The notes under the pieces: generated by a model | Seen by the model: only the letters and a program-made list of their open reading frames with translations | Told to the model about the DNA's origin: nothing | Databases searched by the model: none | Shown: positions 7,734 to 17,786 of the stretch, piece by piece | Numbering within the stretch: the stretch's first letter is position 1 | Layout of the letters: every line of letters starts with the position of its first letter | From: Streptomyces collinus Tu 365 | GTDB lineage: Bacteria; Actinomycetota; Actinomycetes; Streptomycetales; Streptomycetaceae | NCBI RefSeq assembly: GCF_000444875.1 | Contig: NC_021985.1 | Span: 62,001 to 126,000 of the forward strand | DNA: 64,000 bases | Reading direction: 5' to 3' | Made by a program: the position numbers and the translations under genes

Positions 7734-9824
7734 TTACATGCCTCGGCGAAGCGGAGGTAGGTGTCGATGCCGGCGATGACGATCCGGGAGCGTGAGCACC
7801 GCGGCGATGACGGAGCGGAGTTCCTGGTCGTCGAGGACGGCCCGGTAGTCCCGGTAGTGGGAAAGCCGCTCATCGCGGGCCTCGACGAGGCTCAGTGCCC
7901 GCCGTGCGGCCGGCGTGACCGTACCGATGCGCAGAAAACCGCGGAGTGCCTCGGCCAGGTCGCCATAGCGGTCGTCGTCCCCGGTGAAGGGCACGACGAC
8001 CTGCTCCAACACCGCCAGGCTGGCACGGGGATCGCCGGTGATCGCCCACAGGGCGACCGCCGCCGTCGCCCTCCCGTACTCGGTGTTCTCCATGACCTCA
8101 CGCACCCGTCCGGCGTGCGCCGCGGCGGCGGGGCCGAAGTCGGACAGGAGGAGGACCGGCCCGTACGGCGACGCTTGCTCGTCGTGCACCGCCTCGCCCA
8201 GGAGTCGCAGGGCGGTGCCGTCGTCACCCCCCGCGATGCGCCACGCGGCCCACGCGATCTTCTGGTGGTTGCCCGGGTGGTCGAGGACGACCGCGTCGCG
8301 CACGGCGGAGGCCGTCGAGGCGGCACCGGGACCCATCGCCAGCAGCACGTCGACCACGCGCAGCGAGTACCGCGTGTCCTTGAGGAGCGGCAGGACGACC
8401 GGGAGCACGGGCAGCGCGTCCGGCCCCCATTCCTCGGCGACGTGCAGCAAGGTGCCCATGATCTCGCCGTGGTCGCCGTGCCGCTCGTGGTCCTGCCGCA
8501 CCTCCTCCAGCAGCGCGGGCAGCAGGACGTTTGCGTGCTCGCGCAGCGGCGCGAGGACTTCGTGCATCTCCGGCCGGCGCGGATCGCCCGCCACCCAGCT
8601 GCGCCCGAACTGCTCCCGGTAGGGCGCCCAGAGCGACTCGACCAGGCCGGGGAGGCCGCGGGGGTCGCCCAGCCGGACCAAGGCCCAGCGTGCGAAGTCA
8701 CCGACGGTCCCCTCGATCCAGGAGATTTCGTCGGTCCCGGGATCGTCGAGCAGTGCCGCCAGGCGGTCGGCGTACGGGCCGGAGTCAGGGGCGAGCATTG
8801 CGATGAGGTGCGCGGCCTTGAGCCGCACGCAGTCGTCGGCACAGTCCAGCAGCCGTGCCGCGAGGGGCAGCACCGTCGGTGCCGCGGAACGCCGCAGCAC
8901 CAGGTGCCGCCACGCCTCGTCCAGGACAACCCGGCGCAGCCCGTCATCCGCGGTGCGTTCCGCCGCCTCAGCCAGCCGGGTCACGAACGACAGGGCGGCC
9001 ACAGGGACGTGGTCGAGGAGACCGGACACCCATGCGGCGACGTCGTCACGGGCGAAGGGGGTCTCGACGTCCGGCAGCCACCAGATCCGCTCGAACCGGG
9101 GCCGTAGGGCCGGATCGGCGAGGACGTCCAGCAGCAGGTCGACATGCCGGAGGGGGGCGTCGCGGTCGAGGGACGCCCGGGCGATCACGGCCGCCACCTT
9201 CATCACCGGCTCGTCGCCGCGCAGCACCCGACTCAGCACCGCCTCCACCGCACCGGCGAACCGGTGCCGGCCGCCGAGCGACTCGGTCTCAGGCACGTCG
9301 GCGGCCGTCGCGGCGCGGGTGCCCAGCTTGAGCAGGAGGGGCAGGCGTACGGCCGGGTCCGTCTCGGCGTGCCACCGTTCCAGCAGCGCGTCGTCGTCCG
9401 CGAGGAGGAGGGCGGCCCGCCGGACGCTCGGCGCGGGGTCCGCGAGGAGAGCCGCGATCTTGTCGCCCTGACGCCGCCACTGCTCCCGCCACGCTCCGTG
9501 GGTGCCCTGTTCACCGGCCTCGCGCGCCGCACCGTCAAGGGCGCCGAGCAGTTCGACGAGAGTCACTCGTGCGCCGTTGGCGGGGTCGGAGGCGAGCGCC
9601 GTGAGGAACGGCAGGGCCGCGGCCGCGGCCGACGGCAGCCCCCCTCCCGGCGCAAACAGGCAGAAGTACAGCGGGTCGCAGTCCTCATCCGTCGCCGCCG
9701 GGCCTCGCCAGACCAGGCGGCTCAGCGCCCGCGGGACCTCCTTGACCGGATGGTGCTCCGGCACTCCCGTCCGGAACCGGCTCCAGTCCACCGCGTCCAC
9801 TGCCTCGACCGAAGTCCCCGCCAC
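7734..9824 (-). CDS. HEAT-repeat protein
   Basis: 696 residues from the GTG at 9824. The frame continues open to 10295, so the start is uncertain; I chose it because WSRFRTGVPEHHPVKEVPRA just after it matches the usual beginning of Streptomyces HEAT proteins. The chain is a series of paired helices of ~35-45 residues (for example DPAPSVRRAALLLADDDALL, DCVRLKAAHLIAMLAPDSGP, YSLRVVDVLLAMGPGAAST). It should form an alpha-solenoid for protein or nucleic-acid binding in the cytoplasm. The partner is unknown. The last ~20 residues (HRRHRHLPPLRRGM) look odd, while another minus-strand frame (RIVIAGIDTYLRFAEACNRL) continues with good coding character below 7790, so the 3' end may be frameshifted. Confidence 0.75.
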   Translation of the reverse strand: MAGTSVEAVDAVDWSRFRTGVPEHHPVKEVPRALSRLVWRGPAATDEDCDPLYFCLFAPGGGLPSAAAAALPFLTALASDPANGARVTLVELLGALDGAAREAGEQGTHGAWREQWRRQGDKIAALLADPAPSVRRAALLLADDDALLERWHAETDPAVRLPLLLKLGTRAATAADVPETESLGGRHRFAGAVEAVLSRVLRGDEPVMKVAAVIARASLDRDAPLRHVDLLLDVLADPALRPRFERIWWLPDVETPFARDDVAAWVSGLLDHVPVAALSFVTRLAEAAERTADDGLRRVVLDEAWRHLVLRRSAAPTVLPLAARLLDCADDCVRLKAAHLIAMLAPDSGPYADRLAALLDDPGTDEISWIEGTVGDFARWALVRLGDPRGLPGLVESLWAPYREQFGRSWVAGDPRRPEMHEVLAPLREHANVLLPALLEEVRQDHERHGDHGEIMGTLLHVAEEWGPDALPVLPVVLPLLKDTRYSLRVVDVLLAMGPGAASTASAVRDAVVLDHPGNHQKIAWAAWRIAGGDDGTALRLLGEAVHDEQASPYGPVLLLSDFGPAAAAHAGRVREVMENTEYGRATAAVALWAITGDPRASLAVLEQVVVPFTGDDDRYGDLAEALRGFLRIGTVTPAARRALSLVEARDERLSHYRDYRAVLDDQELRSVIAAVLTLPDRHRRHRHLPPLRRGM

Positions 9825-10190
9825 TGCAACCCCGTTCAATGCCCCGTACGTCGACCGACTGACATCCTGGCATCGACCCAACGGGATGATCGCCTCGCGG
9901 TCTCGACGAGGATCGGGAGGCGGACATCCCGGTCGTTGCAGTCCGGCTTCCTCGCGGGCAGCCCGGCGGACGCGTTGTTCCACCTCGAACCGATTGAGTC
10001 GCTTCGTCTGTGCGTACCGGGTGACTGCTGCTTGTGCGCGTGCTGCCGCCTCGAACCACGCACTGCGCTGATGCCGCCGTTCCTCGTCACAGCTCAGCTG
10101 TTCCAATCTGCGGCGGGTGTGGTCGGCGGCCTGCTGAGCTGCGATCAGCTGCGTCCCACCACTCGGCGGTCGCCGGCCGGGAACCGCCAT
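9825..10190 (-). other. In-frame upstream segment fused to the HEAT-repeat frame
   Basis: From the ATG at 10190 the same frame as the HEAT protein encodes ~122 more residues. The block SAWFEAAARAQAAVTRYAQT followed by KRLNRFEVEQRVRRAAREE resembles small proteins of integrative plasmids in Streptomyces (WxxAAxVQAAVxxYA...NRFEVE). There is no stop before the HEAT region. Either a small mobile-element gene has lost its stop and is fused to the HEAT gene, or the HEAT protein really carries this N-terminus. Confidence 0.4.
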
Positions 10191-10445
10191 CCGTTCACGT
10201 GCCCCTCTGGGACATCGGCTTCCAGAACGCGCGGGCCCCCTCGCACGCCGAGCCGGGGGCAGAGCGATGCAACCCCAGGGCTCCTGGAACTCCACGGCCC
10301 AGAAGCGCTCGCGCCGTCGTCCGACTGCGGAACAGGATCGGCCGATATCAGCGGCGCGATCCGGTCCCGCAATCGCATCAGTGATCGCTTGCCGGACAGG
10401 TCCGTCCGGTCAACTGACCACTCATTGAAGAGGCACGCTCCAGAC

Positions 10446-10787
10446 TCAGCTCTTGATGTCGACGACCTTCAGGTTGGTCGGGTAGCCGCCACCGCAGTTG
10501 AGCGTCGCCGCCTTCTCCATACCGCGGGTGCGGTAGCCGGGGTCTCCCTTGTAGGGGCCGTGCGTGCTGCCCGGACCGGCGCACATGGCCTGGACGTTCC
10601 AGGTGCCGCTGCCCGACGTGCACCAGCCCACAGCCGTGTGGATGTCGGTGTGCGAGACGTACGCCGTGCAGCCGGACGGACCGCCGGGGGCGGCCTGGGC
10701 CGCCCCCGTGGCGCCGAGTACCACGCCTGCGGCCAGGAGGCCCGACGCCGACGTGGTGGTGACGAACTTCTTGAGTGTGCTGGTCAT
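10446..10787 (-). CDS. Small secreted protein with four cysteines
   Basis: 113 residues; GGGGAGGG sits three bases before the ATG at 10787, a very strong ribosome site. The signal peptide MTSTLKKFVTTTSASGLLAA ends near AAQA-APGG. The mature chain of ~80 residues has four Cys (SGC, GWC, AMC, LNC), suggesting two disulfides, and short Gly-rich turns. No catalytic motif is seen. Streptomyces encode many such small exported proteins of unknown role. It stands alone, with the IS remnant beginning on the opposite strand 200 bases upstream. Confidence 0.8.
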   Translation of the reverse strand: MTSTLKKFVTTTSASGLLAAGVVLGATGAAQAAPGGPSGCTAYVSHTDIHTAVGWCTSGSGTWNVQAMCAGPGSTHGPYKGDPGYRTRGMEKAATLNCGGGYPTNLKVVDIKS

Positions 10788-10994
10788 GCACCCTCCCCGT
10801 TTCGAACGGATCTTCTAACCCGCGCGAAGGTAGTCCAGTACGAGGATGGGCCGCGTCATGCCCAGGAATGACTAAGACAGGGCACCTGATGGTGTACAGC
10901 AGTCGCCGCTCGCCGCAACTGTGGCAGTCGACAACTGACGAACAGCCATCACCAGAGGTTGTCCCGTACCCGGTGTGGCACTTGGTGCGTTGCC

Positions 10995-11713
10995 ATGGTC
11001 ATGGGTGGGGTGATCTCAGCGGATGATCCGAAGTGGATCGAGCCGTTCTCCGGGTTGACCGAGGTGCAGTTCGGCAAGCTGGTGGCGTTGGTGCGGCGCC
11101 GTGGAGGTGACGTTCAGCGAGGCAGGCCGTGGCGGCTGCCGCTGGCGGACGGGGTCTTGCGGTGGCGACGTACTGGCGGACCAACCTGACGTTGCGGCAG
11201 GTGGCGCCGCTGTTAGGGGTTTCGAAGTCCGGGGCCGACCGCATCCTCGATCACCTCGCACCCCTGCTGGCGATCTCGCCGGCGCGTCGGCCGCGCAAGG
11301 ACACCGTCTACATCGTCGACGGCACCTTGGTGCCGACCCGTGACCGGAGCATCGCCGCCTCGAGCAAGAACTATCGGTACTCGACCAATCTGCAGGTCGT
11401 CATCGATGCCAACAGCCGCCTGGTTGTGGCGATCGGCATCCCGCTACCTGGTAGTCGCAACGACTGCCGGGCCTTTGCCGAGTCCGGTGTCGACCGGGCC
11501 TGCCGCGGAGCTCCGGTGATCGCAGGTGGTGGCCACCAGGGCACCGGCCTGCTCATCCCGCACCGCGAACGGCGCGGCCAGAAGCGTCTGAGCGCGCAGC
11601 AGGAGGCGGAGAACACCGTCCACCGCAGGGCCCGAGCGCGGGTGGAACATGCGCTGTCCCGTTGAAGAACTGGAAGGTCCTGCGGGACTGCCGTCTCAAG
11701 GGGAACGGCAAGT
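10995..11713 (+). pseudogene. IS5-type transposase remnant, two frameshifts, 3' truncated
   Basis: The first frame (10995-~11160) reads MVMGGVISADDPKWIEPFSG with LTEVQFGKLVALVRRRG. The second (~11160-11660) reads AVATYWRTNLTLRQVAPLLG, then DTVYIVDGTLVPTRDRSIA, SKNYRYSTNLQVVIDANSRL and GSRNDCRAFAESG. The third resumes after TGA as KNWKVLRDCRLKGNG. Together they match IS5-group transposases of Streptomyces, with the first two DDE aspartates in IVDG and the R-N-D region. One base is missing near 11160 and the frame breaks again near 11660. The usual end is lost: similarity stops at ~11713, one base before the end of the neighbouring regulator gene. The element cannot make a working transposase. 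Confidence 0.85.
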
Positions 11714-11714
11714 C

Positions 11715-14299
11715 CTACCGGTACTCGGGACGGTCGAGCTTGCGGGCGGCTTCGTGGCGGGTGTGGACGCCGAGTTTGGCCAGGACTGAGCCCACGTGAT
11801 GTCCGGCGGTCTTGGGCGTGATGTAGAGCCGGGCGGCGATATCTGCGTCCGACAGGCCGTCACCCAGCAGTTTGAGGACGTCCATTTCCCGGTTGGTCAG
11901 TCCATAGGGGTTGCTCCGAGTAGCCGCTCGCGGGCCGGAGCGGACGGGGCGCACACGCATGACGGCGCGGGCGCGAGCTGCGGCGGGCCGGGAGCCAAGT
12001 CTCTCCAAGTCGGCCAAGCCTTGGCGCAGCGCGGTGTCGTCTGCGGAAAGGCGGGCCATGGCGGCGTTGTAGGGGCAGCCGAGTTCTTCCCACAGCCGTG
12101 CGGCAGCGGTGCTGTCTCCGTTCAGCTCCAGCGCGTAAGGTCCGACCGCCGGCACGGGCGGGGGTGTGCCCCCGGCGCGATGGATCCAGCAGGCCAGGGC
12201 ACCGGTCAGCCAGGGGTGGGCGCGCTCTGTCAGTGCGGCCAATCCCTGTTGTGCCTCGGCCTGCGCGCGCTCGTCGTCTCCGGCCAGCCAGGCCGCCTCG
12301 ACCCGGGCTTCCCATCCGAGTCCCATGTCGCGCAGGCAGTTGGCGTCGACGAGGCTTGCTGCCTGCTCCAGCGGTGGCCATACCTGAGGCTCGCCGCAGC
12401 GAGCCCGGACCAGGCCCAGCACGGTCAGGGCTATGGCCCGGTCGATCGGTGGTGAGAGGGGATGGGACAACACCTCGTGTGTGGCGTCGGTGGCCTGATG
12501 CCACGCGCCCTCATTCAGCAGCATCCAACTCTTCATGGCCTTCGTGCAATAGAGGAAGGTCAACAGCTCGTGTTCAAGGCAGTAGGCCTCCGACCGCTGT
12601 ACTGCGGCCGCAGCTCGAGTGTTGTCCCCCTGCAGCAGGAGGTACCAGCACATGAGCATCGCCATGAAGCCTGCGTCGAGTTGCAGATCCTGCGCCATCG
12701 CGCTGGACACCGCTCGTTCGCACTCCTCCCAGCCACTGCCTTCGCAGAGCATGCGTGCCGCTGCAGGGTGGAACTGCGCCTGGACGACCAGCCCCGCATC
12801 ACCGAGCCCCCCGCCCACGTCCATCGCCCTCTGGGCATAGGCGTAGGCCACCTCTGCCCCTTTGTGGTCGTAGACGGACAGCATCGACAGGTTCAAATAC
12901 GCCCTGGCCAACTCCGCACTCGGGGACAGCTCTTCGAGCGTGCGCACAGCCTCCAGGCCAGTGTCGAGGGCCTCGGTGCTCCGCCCGGCCGGCCACAGCA
13001 TGTACGACAGCCAGCGCAGGTCCTCGCCCTCGTTCTGCCTGTCCCCCAGCGCATGACGCAGCTTGACCGCCGTCCGGCGAGAAGCGATCGCCTCCTCAAG
13101 GTGACGGGCCAGGAAACAGGTCAGCGAATGGCCCTCCCACAGAGCGGCCTGCCGGTCGGGCGGCAAGCCGCCGGCGTACCGCAGCGCCCGGGTGAACTGA
13201 GCCGCTGCCTCCCGGTGCGCGCCCAGTGTGACCGCATGAGCCGCCGCTGCAGGGGCGTACTCAAGCACCGCGGTCTCGTCGCCGGCTGCTTCGGCGTGGT
13301 CCGCCAGCAGAGATAGATCAGCCGAAGCTACGGCGCCGGACCGCATTGCTGCGAGCACCTGCCGGTGTACTTGCAGGCGGCGGGGGGCGGGGACGGCATC
13401 CAGCACCGCCAGCCGGATCAGCTCGTGGCGGAACTCGATGGTGTGCCCGTCGGTGCGCAGGATGCCGCTGGCGACGGCTTCCTCCAGGGCGTCCTCTGCG
13501 TTCGGCAGCATGCCGGCTACAAGCTGCAGTGAGCCCGGTGTCCCAGGACGGCGAGTACATCGGTGATGTTGCGCGCCGGGCCTGAGAGGCCGCCCATGCG
13601 GCCGGCGACGGCTTCGCGCACTGTGACGGGGAGGCTGCCGGCTGGGGTGGCCAGGATCTCGGTGACCAGGAACGGGTTGCCGGCGGAGACGCGGTACAGA
13701 TCCTCCACGTCGATGGCATGTCCGGTGGCCAGACGGGCCACGGCCCCGCGGCTGAGCGGGTTCAGAGTGTGGCGGGACACCCACCGGTACCCGGCCAGGG
13801 TGCCCAGCAGCATGGTCAGCGGATGGGTGCGGCCGATCTCGTCGTCGCGGTAGGTGGCCACCACCAGCGCGGGAACGGTCGGCAGGCGTCGGGCCAGGTA
13901 GCTCAGCAGGTCCGTGGTGGCCTCATCCGCCCAGTGGACGTCCTCAATGACCAGGAGGCTGGGCCTGCCGCTCAGATCGGCCAGCAGGCACTCGAAAACC
14001 TCACCAGGATGGCCCGCGCCGGCCACCGCTCCTCTCAAAGCGGTGCCCACCGCCTCGCCGAGATCGGGGGCCAGGTCCATGAGCGGCCCCAGCGGGCGCG
14101 GGGTGGCCAGCGGGTCACAGGCCCCGACCAGGACCCGGACGTAGGGATCGGCCAGCTCGACCAGATGCTCGACGACGGTGGTCTTGCCGATACCGGCCTC
14201 GCCGCGCACGAGCGCTACCCGTCCAGGGCCGCTCGTGGCTGCCGTCAGGTGACCGGCGAGGTCCTGGAGCACGGTCTCTCGCTCCAGCAAGTCCATCAC
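11715..14299 (-). pseudogene. Frameshifted LAL-type LuxR regulator (ATPase + HTH)
   Basis: From GTG/ATG at 14299/14296 (GGAGGGAG upstream) the first 260 codons encode an AAA/STAND-like ATPase with Walker A GEAGIGKTT and Walker B SLLVIEDVHWADE, then end at TAG after VLAVLGHRAHCSL. A second frame, overlapping from ~13540, continues LQLVAGMLPNAEDALEEA through a TPR-like region to a C-terminal LuxR helix-turn-helix (NPYGLTNREMDVLKLLGDGL...ITPKTAGHHVGSVLAKLG). Comparison with the intact paralogue at 18398-20989 (VLAVLGHRASLPLLAGLLPD) puts a one-base deletion near 13530. Unless this is a sequencing error, the protein is split between ATPase and DNA-binding parts. An IS5 remnant abuts its 3' end. 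Confidence 0.85.
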
Positions 14300-14739
14300 C
14301 CGTCATTCTCCCTCCTGGTGCCGAGCAGGTGCAAAAGATCGGAATCCGGTCGGAATGAGGCCAGGCGGCCAGCAGATGTGCGATGTGTGTGGCGTACCAG
14401 GCGAAACCGTCGGATGCGGTGGGCAGCACATAGGGTGTGCCGCGTAACTCGTGGGGTGTAGCGGACTGGAATTTGGGGCGTGGACCCGATGTGCCGCCCG
14501 TTGCCGCTAGCGCACGCTGTCTGTGTCGAAGAGTTCCAAAGCCCCGAAACCCGTACGAGGTTCAGGCGCAACGGAACTGATTTTGGAGCACTCCGCGTCG
14601 GATTGCCGACCACCTCCACTGGCTGTGTGATGCCAGCGCACTCCGACCGCTTCATTGATGGCTGCCATCGACACAGAACCCTCCTGAGGGCAGCCCAAAG
14701 CCGACCTTCAGTTACTTTAAGTGATCACCTGGATCGACC
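14300..14739. other. Gene-free stretch upstream of the split regulator
   Basis: About 440 bases, lower in GC than its surroundings in places. It must hold the promoters of the regulator (minus) and possibly of the small gene at 14740 (plus). The palindrome GTGATCAC lies ~10 bases before that small gene. No further feature is supported. Confidence 0.35.
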
Positions 14740-14937
14740 ATGACCATCATCAACGACTTCCTCCAAGGGCTTGCCAACGACGGCTACCCCTTCACCGCAG
14801 ACGCGAGTGATTCCGAGTTCTGTATGCAGCACGGCTGGCACACCGGAGAGGACCGCTGCCCTGACTGCTACCGGAGTTTCTTGATTGGGCTCCGTGATGT
14901 GAACAAAGCCTTTCATTCTGTGGTGATCGACCCATGA
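14740..14937 (+). CDS. Small protein with possible zinc-binding Cys/His cluster
   Basis: 65 residues from the ATG at 14740; the ribosome site is weak. The centre reads FCMQHGWHTGEDRCPDCYRS, with Cys and His spaced as in small zinc knuckles (C-x2-H-x2-H-x5-C-x2-C). No signal peptide is present. Lower GC than its neighbours and the zinc-like cluster could mean a small DNA-binding or toxin-antitoxin-type protein, but that is only a guess. Coding status is uncertain because of length. Confidence 0.4.
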   Translation: MTIINDFLQGLANDGYPFTADASDSEFCMQHGWHTGEDRCPDCYRSFLIGLRDVNKAFHSVVIDP

Positions 14938-15075
14938 GGCTGAACACAGAAGATCCTCCATGCGCCCACGCCCAACGCACGACATCCACGTGGAGGCGCA
15001 CCCAAAAGCGGCGACGACGCACTCGTACCCGCTCTGAAGACCGAAGTGCTGAATTCCACCGAAAGGGGAGAACCC

Positions 15076-15764
15076 ATGCGTAGTAATCGATTCCTATTCG
15101 CACTCAGTCCAGCGATCCTCGCCTCTCTCGCGCTCTCGCCGGGCGTCACCGCAGAGGCAATGGCCGCCTCATCTCCTGCCGCGGCAGCGACGGTGGCACC
15201 CAGCGGGTCCGACAACAACGGCGGCAAGGCGGAAACGCCGGTTGCACCGGGTCCAATCGACCCGCCTCCGGGGTCCAAGCAGTTGGGCTGGGGGGGTGGT
15301 TACGGCCAAACGCCGGGCGACTCGACCGGGCCTGGCTACGGTGGCAGGGGCACACTTGAGAAGCCTCCCGACTGGGTGCCGGGGAGCAAGCAGGACCCGA
15401 CTCCGAAGAACCCGCCGGTGGACTGGCCACCGCCCCAGCCGAAGAACCCGCCGGTGGACTGGCCGCCCCCCAGCCGAAGAACCCGCCGGTGGACTGGCCG
15501 CCGCCCCAGCCGAAGAACCCGCCGGTGGACTGGCCGCCGCCCCAGCCGAAGAACCCGCCGGTGGACTACCCGCCGAACACCTACCCGCCGATGTATCCAC
15601 CGGGGACCCATCCGTGGCCGAAGCCGAATCAGCACCCCAACAACTGGGGCAATAGATGGGGCAGCAACTGGGGCAATAGGTCCGGGAAGCAGGGCGTCAA
15701 GGTCTGCACGACGTACTGGAAGTACGGCGTCAAGTACAAGACCTGCTCCTACAGCCGCTGGTAG
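15076..15764 (+). pseudogene. Secreted proline-rich repeat protein, frameshifted within its repeats
   Basis: AAAGGGGAG precedes the ATG at 15076. Signal peptide: MRSNRFLFALSPAILASLAL...AEAMA. A Gly/Pro linker is followed by repeats of PKNPPVDWPPPQ. The second repeat is 35 instead of 36 bases (a GCCGCCCC has become a C-run near 15465-15471), moving the reading frame. Downstream the original frame continues with three more repeats, YPPNTYPPMYPPGTHPWPK, an Asn/Trp/Gly region and a conserved-looking end GVKVCTTYWKYGVKYKTCSY-SRW with two cysteines. As written, translation would run into an Arg-rich tail ending at 15840. It could be a true mutation, repeat-slippage phase variation, or a sequence error in the C-run. 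Confidence 0.7.
15403..15567. repeat. 36-base tandem repeats encoding PKNPPVDWPPPQ
   Basis: Five copies of CCGAAGAACCCGCCGGTGGA begin at 15403, 15439, 15474, 15510 and 15546. Spacings are 36, 35, 36 and 36, so one base is missing between the second and third copies. The repeats lie inside a coding region and have no spacers, so this is not a CRISPR. Confidence 0.9.
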
Positions 15765-15842
15765 TCCGCACCGGCTGAGGATGGCCAGGCCGACTGCTCG
15801 CGCAATCGAACGATGCGAGGTATGTGAGGGCTTCGCATAATG

Positions 15843-15878
15843 TGACAGCCCCGACCCGATGCGGGTGCGGGGCTGTCA
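15843..15878 (+). terminator. Strong stem-loop terminator
   Basis: TGACAGCCCCG (15843-15853) pairs perfectly with CGGGGCTGTCA (15868-15878); inside, ACCCG pairs with CGGGT around an ATG loop with one bulged G. It lies 78 bases after the end of the proline-rich protein (15764), whose transcript it would end. Confidence 0.8.
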
Positions 15879-16583
15879 TGCGTACCGGTCAGCGCTGCGC
15901 CGGGGTGAGGACGGTCTCCCAGCCCCGCCGGGGGAGGGCGGGCGGCGTGCCCAATGCCTGGTGGTTGCGGGCTGTCGGAACGGTCTCTGGCCGATGCCAT
16001 CTCAGCCGAGATGCCCTTCCGAGTGGCGGCGGGTGCAGTGCCTGGCCGACTTCCCTACAGGGAGCTTTTCTGTGAATGACTCGCGAGCGCGCCGGTGAAA
16101 GGTTGGGCGCAGCGGAGCACGGCCGGGCGAGAAACCGATCCAGCGACGCCTGCATAGTGGTCCGCTGGTGGGCATGGGCGGCGGCGGCAGGCTATGCGGG
16201 GGGCAGCATCCCGCTGCGTCCACCAGGCGTCGTGGGCGGGGGTGAATTCGTCCGCTGAGCGGGTCTGTTCGAGAGCGGTCGAGCCGACGAAAAGGGGCGC
16301 CGACCCCGGGGTGCGGCACGGCCGGGGACGCAATCCTTTCTGCCCAGACGCAGCGCAGGGCTGTTCCGTATCCCCCCTCTGGCACTCATCATCCGGTCGG
16401 CGGCGGTCGTCACCCAATCGGCCGCGATCTCGACCCGGGCGGGATCGAGAACTCCCCCACTCTCCTTCGCCCAGCGGGAACCACCGGTCGTCGGGTGGAG
16501 ATGCGGTAGTCGTCGGCGGGGAAGCCGTCCACCAGACGCAGCACGGGAATCGGGGCGGTGCGCGTGCGGACCAAAGCCCAAAG
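15879..16583. other. Gene-free stretch of about 700 bases
   Basis: Frames on both strands are open only because of the high GC content; I recognise no protein and see no ribosome site. It sits between a terminator and a gene lacking its 5' end, so it may be the join of a deletion. Confidence 0.4.
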
Positions 16584-17383
16584 GGTGACCGTGCCGGTGT
16601 GGCGGTCGACCTGGCGGCGCGCGACCCCGCGAAGGCCCGGGTGCCCGAGGGGGGGTGGAGGCGGTGCGCGGCGACCATCACGACCCGGCCCCCCTGCGGG
16701 AGGCGATGACCGGCGCGAGCGCCGCGTTCCTGCTGCGTCCCCCCGGTCCCGACGAGGGGCAGGACGCCGCCCTGGTCGCGGCGGCCGGCGCCACAGGGGT
16801 GCGCCGGCTGGTGAAGCTGTCCGCCGTCGGGACGGGCGAGCCCGCGCTCGGCCCCTTCGGCCGATGGCATGTCGACGGCGAACGGGCCGTGCGGGAGAGC
16901 GGGGCCGAGTGGGTGGTCCTGCGGCCTTCGACGTTCGCCTCGAACTCGCTGAGCTGGGCCGGGGCGCTCCGGGCGGGCGAACCGGTGCCCAACATGACCG
17001 GGGACGGGACCTCGGGCGTGATCGACCCGCGTGACGTGGCCGCCGTGGCGGTGCGGGCCCTGCTCGACGGGCGGTACGCGGGGCGGACGTTCACCCTGAC
17101 CGGGCCGGAGGCGATCAGCCTTCCGGACCAGGTGGCCGTCCTCGCCTCGGTGCTGGGCCGCCCGCTCACCACCCGGAGCCTCGCACCGGACGAGATCCGT
17201 GAATTCCTGCGTACCACCTGGGGCTTCGACGACGCGCAGGCGGAAGCCGTCGTGCTCAGCACCGCGTTCGTCCGGGACGGGGGCAACGCGGCGGTCACCG
17301 CGGACGTACCCGAGGTGCTGGGCAGGCCGGCCCGGACGTACCGCGCGTGGGCGCGAGCCCACACGGAGGCGTTCGGCGTGTAA
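16584..17383 (+). pseudogene. NAD(P)-binding (NmrA-like) protein, 5' truncated and frameshifted
   Basis: The main frame (from ~16655) encodes VEAVRGDHHDPAPLREAM, LVKLSAVGTGEPALGPFGRW, EWVVLRPSTFASNSLSWAGA and ITLTGPEAISLPDQVAVLAS-like sequence, the pattern of atypical short-chain dehydrogenases of the NmrA/NAD(P)H-binding group. The preceding stretch DLAARDPAKARVPEG, normally continuous with it, lies in another frame; a run of seven G at ~16647-16654 explains the shift. The N-terminal Rossmann motif GATGxxGR and start codon are missing altogether, so the gene lacks its nucleotide-binding loop and is dead. Confidence 0.75.
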
Positions 17384-17546
17384 GCCGGATGTCGGCTTGT
17401 AGTGCTTCGTTACGTCGGGTGATCGGTGATGGAGAAGTATTACCAAACACCCCCGGCGGGACGAAACGCTCTTTTAGGTGTTCGTGGGCCGCCGCCGGTC
17501 AAGACCGTGGCCCCGGTGGCCGGGGCACCGCCGTTGGTCCGGCGTA

Positions 17547-17786
17547 CTACGAGGCACTTCCCGAGCCCGGCTGGAGCGCGCTGACGCTCAGGATGCCCAC
17601 CGTCCCGGCGCAGCCCGTCGAGGTGTAGGCGACGTAGATCGGGGTCGTCTGGCCCGGCGGGTAGACCTGCAGGTACTGCGCGGCGGTCGGGTGGCACTGC
17701 GCCGCAGGGTAGTTGCCGGCATCCGTGATCCGCAGCAACGCGTTGGCGGTGGCCCCCGGTGCCAGGCCGGAAGCCTCACCACCGCC
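17547..17786 (-). pseudogene. C-terminal fragment of a DUF4232 protein
   Basis: The minus strand reads GLAPGATANALLRITDAGNY, PAAQCHPTAAQYLQVYPPGQ, then TTPIYVAYTSTGCAGTVGIL ending SVSALQPGSGS. This is the C-terminal half of the DUF4232 fold found in Streptomyces lipoproteins, with its two cysteines. No signal peptide, lipobox or N-terminal half is present upstream, where the frame degenerates into Arg/Gly. It is treated as a truncated relic. Confidence 0.6.

Noticed and set aside
15403..15567. Regular 36-base repeats as a CRISPR array
   Set aside because: Copies are contiguous without unique spacers and encode a Pro-rich peptide in a secreted protein. No cas genes are seen.
16055..17446. Minus-strand frame of about 460 codons
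   Set aside because: It is opposite the NAD(P)-binding relic and an empty stretch. Very high Arg/Pro/Gly and no domain.
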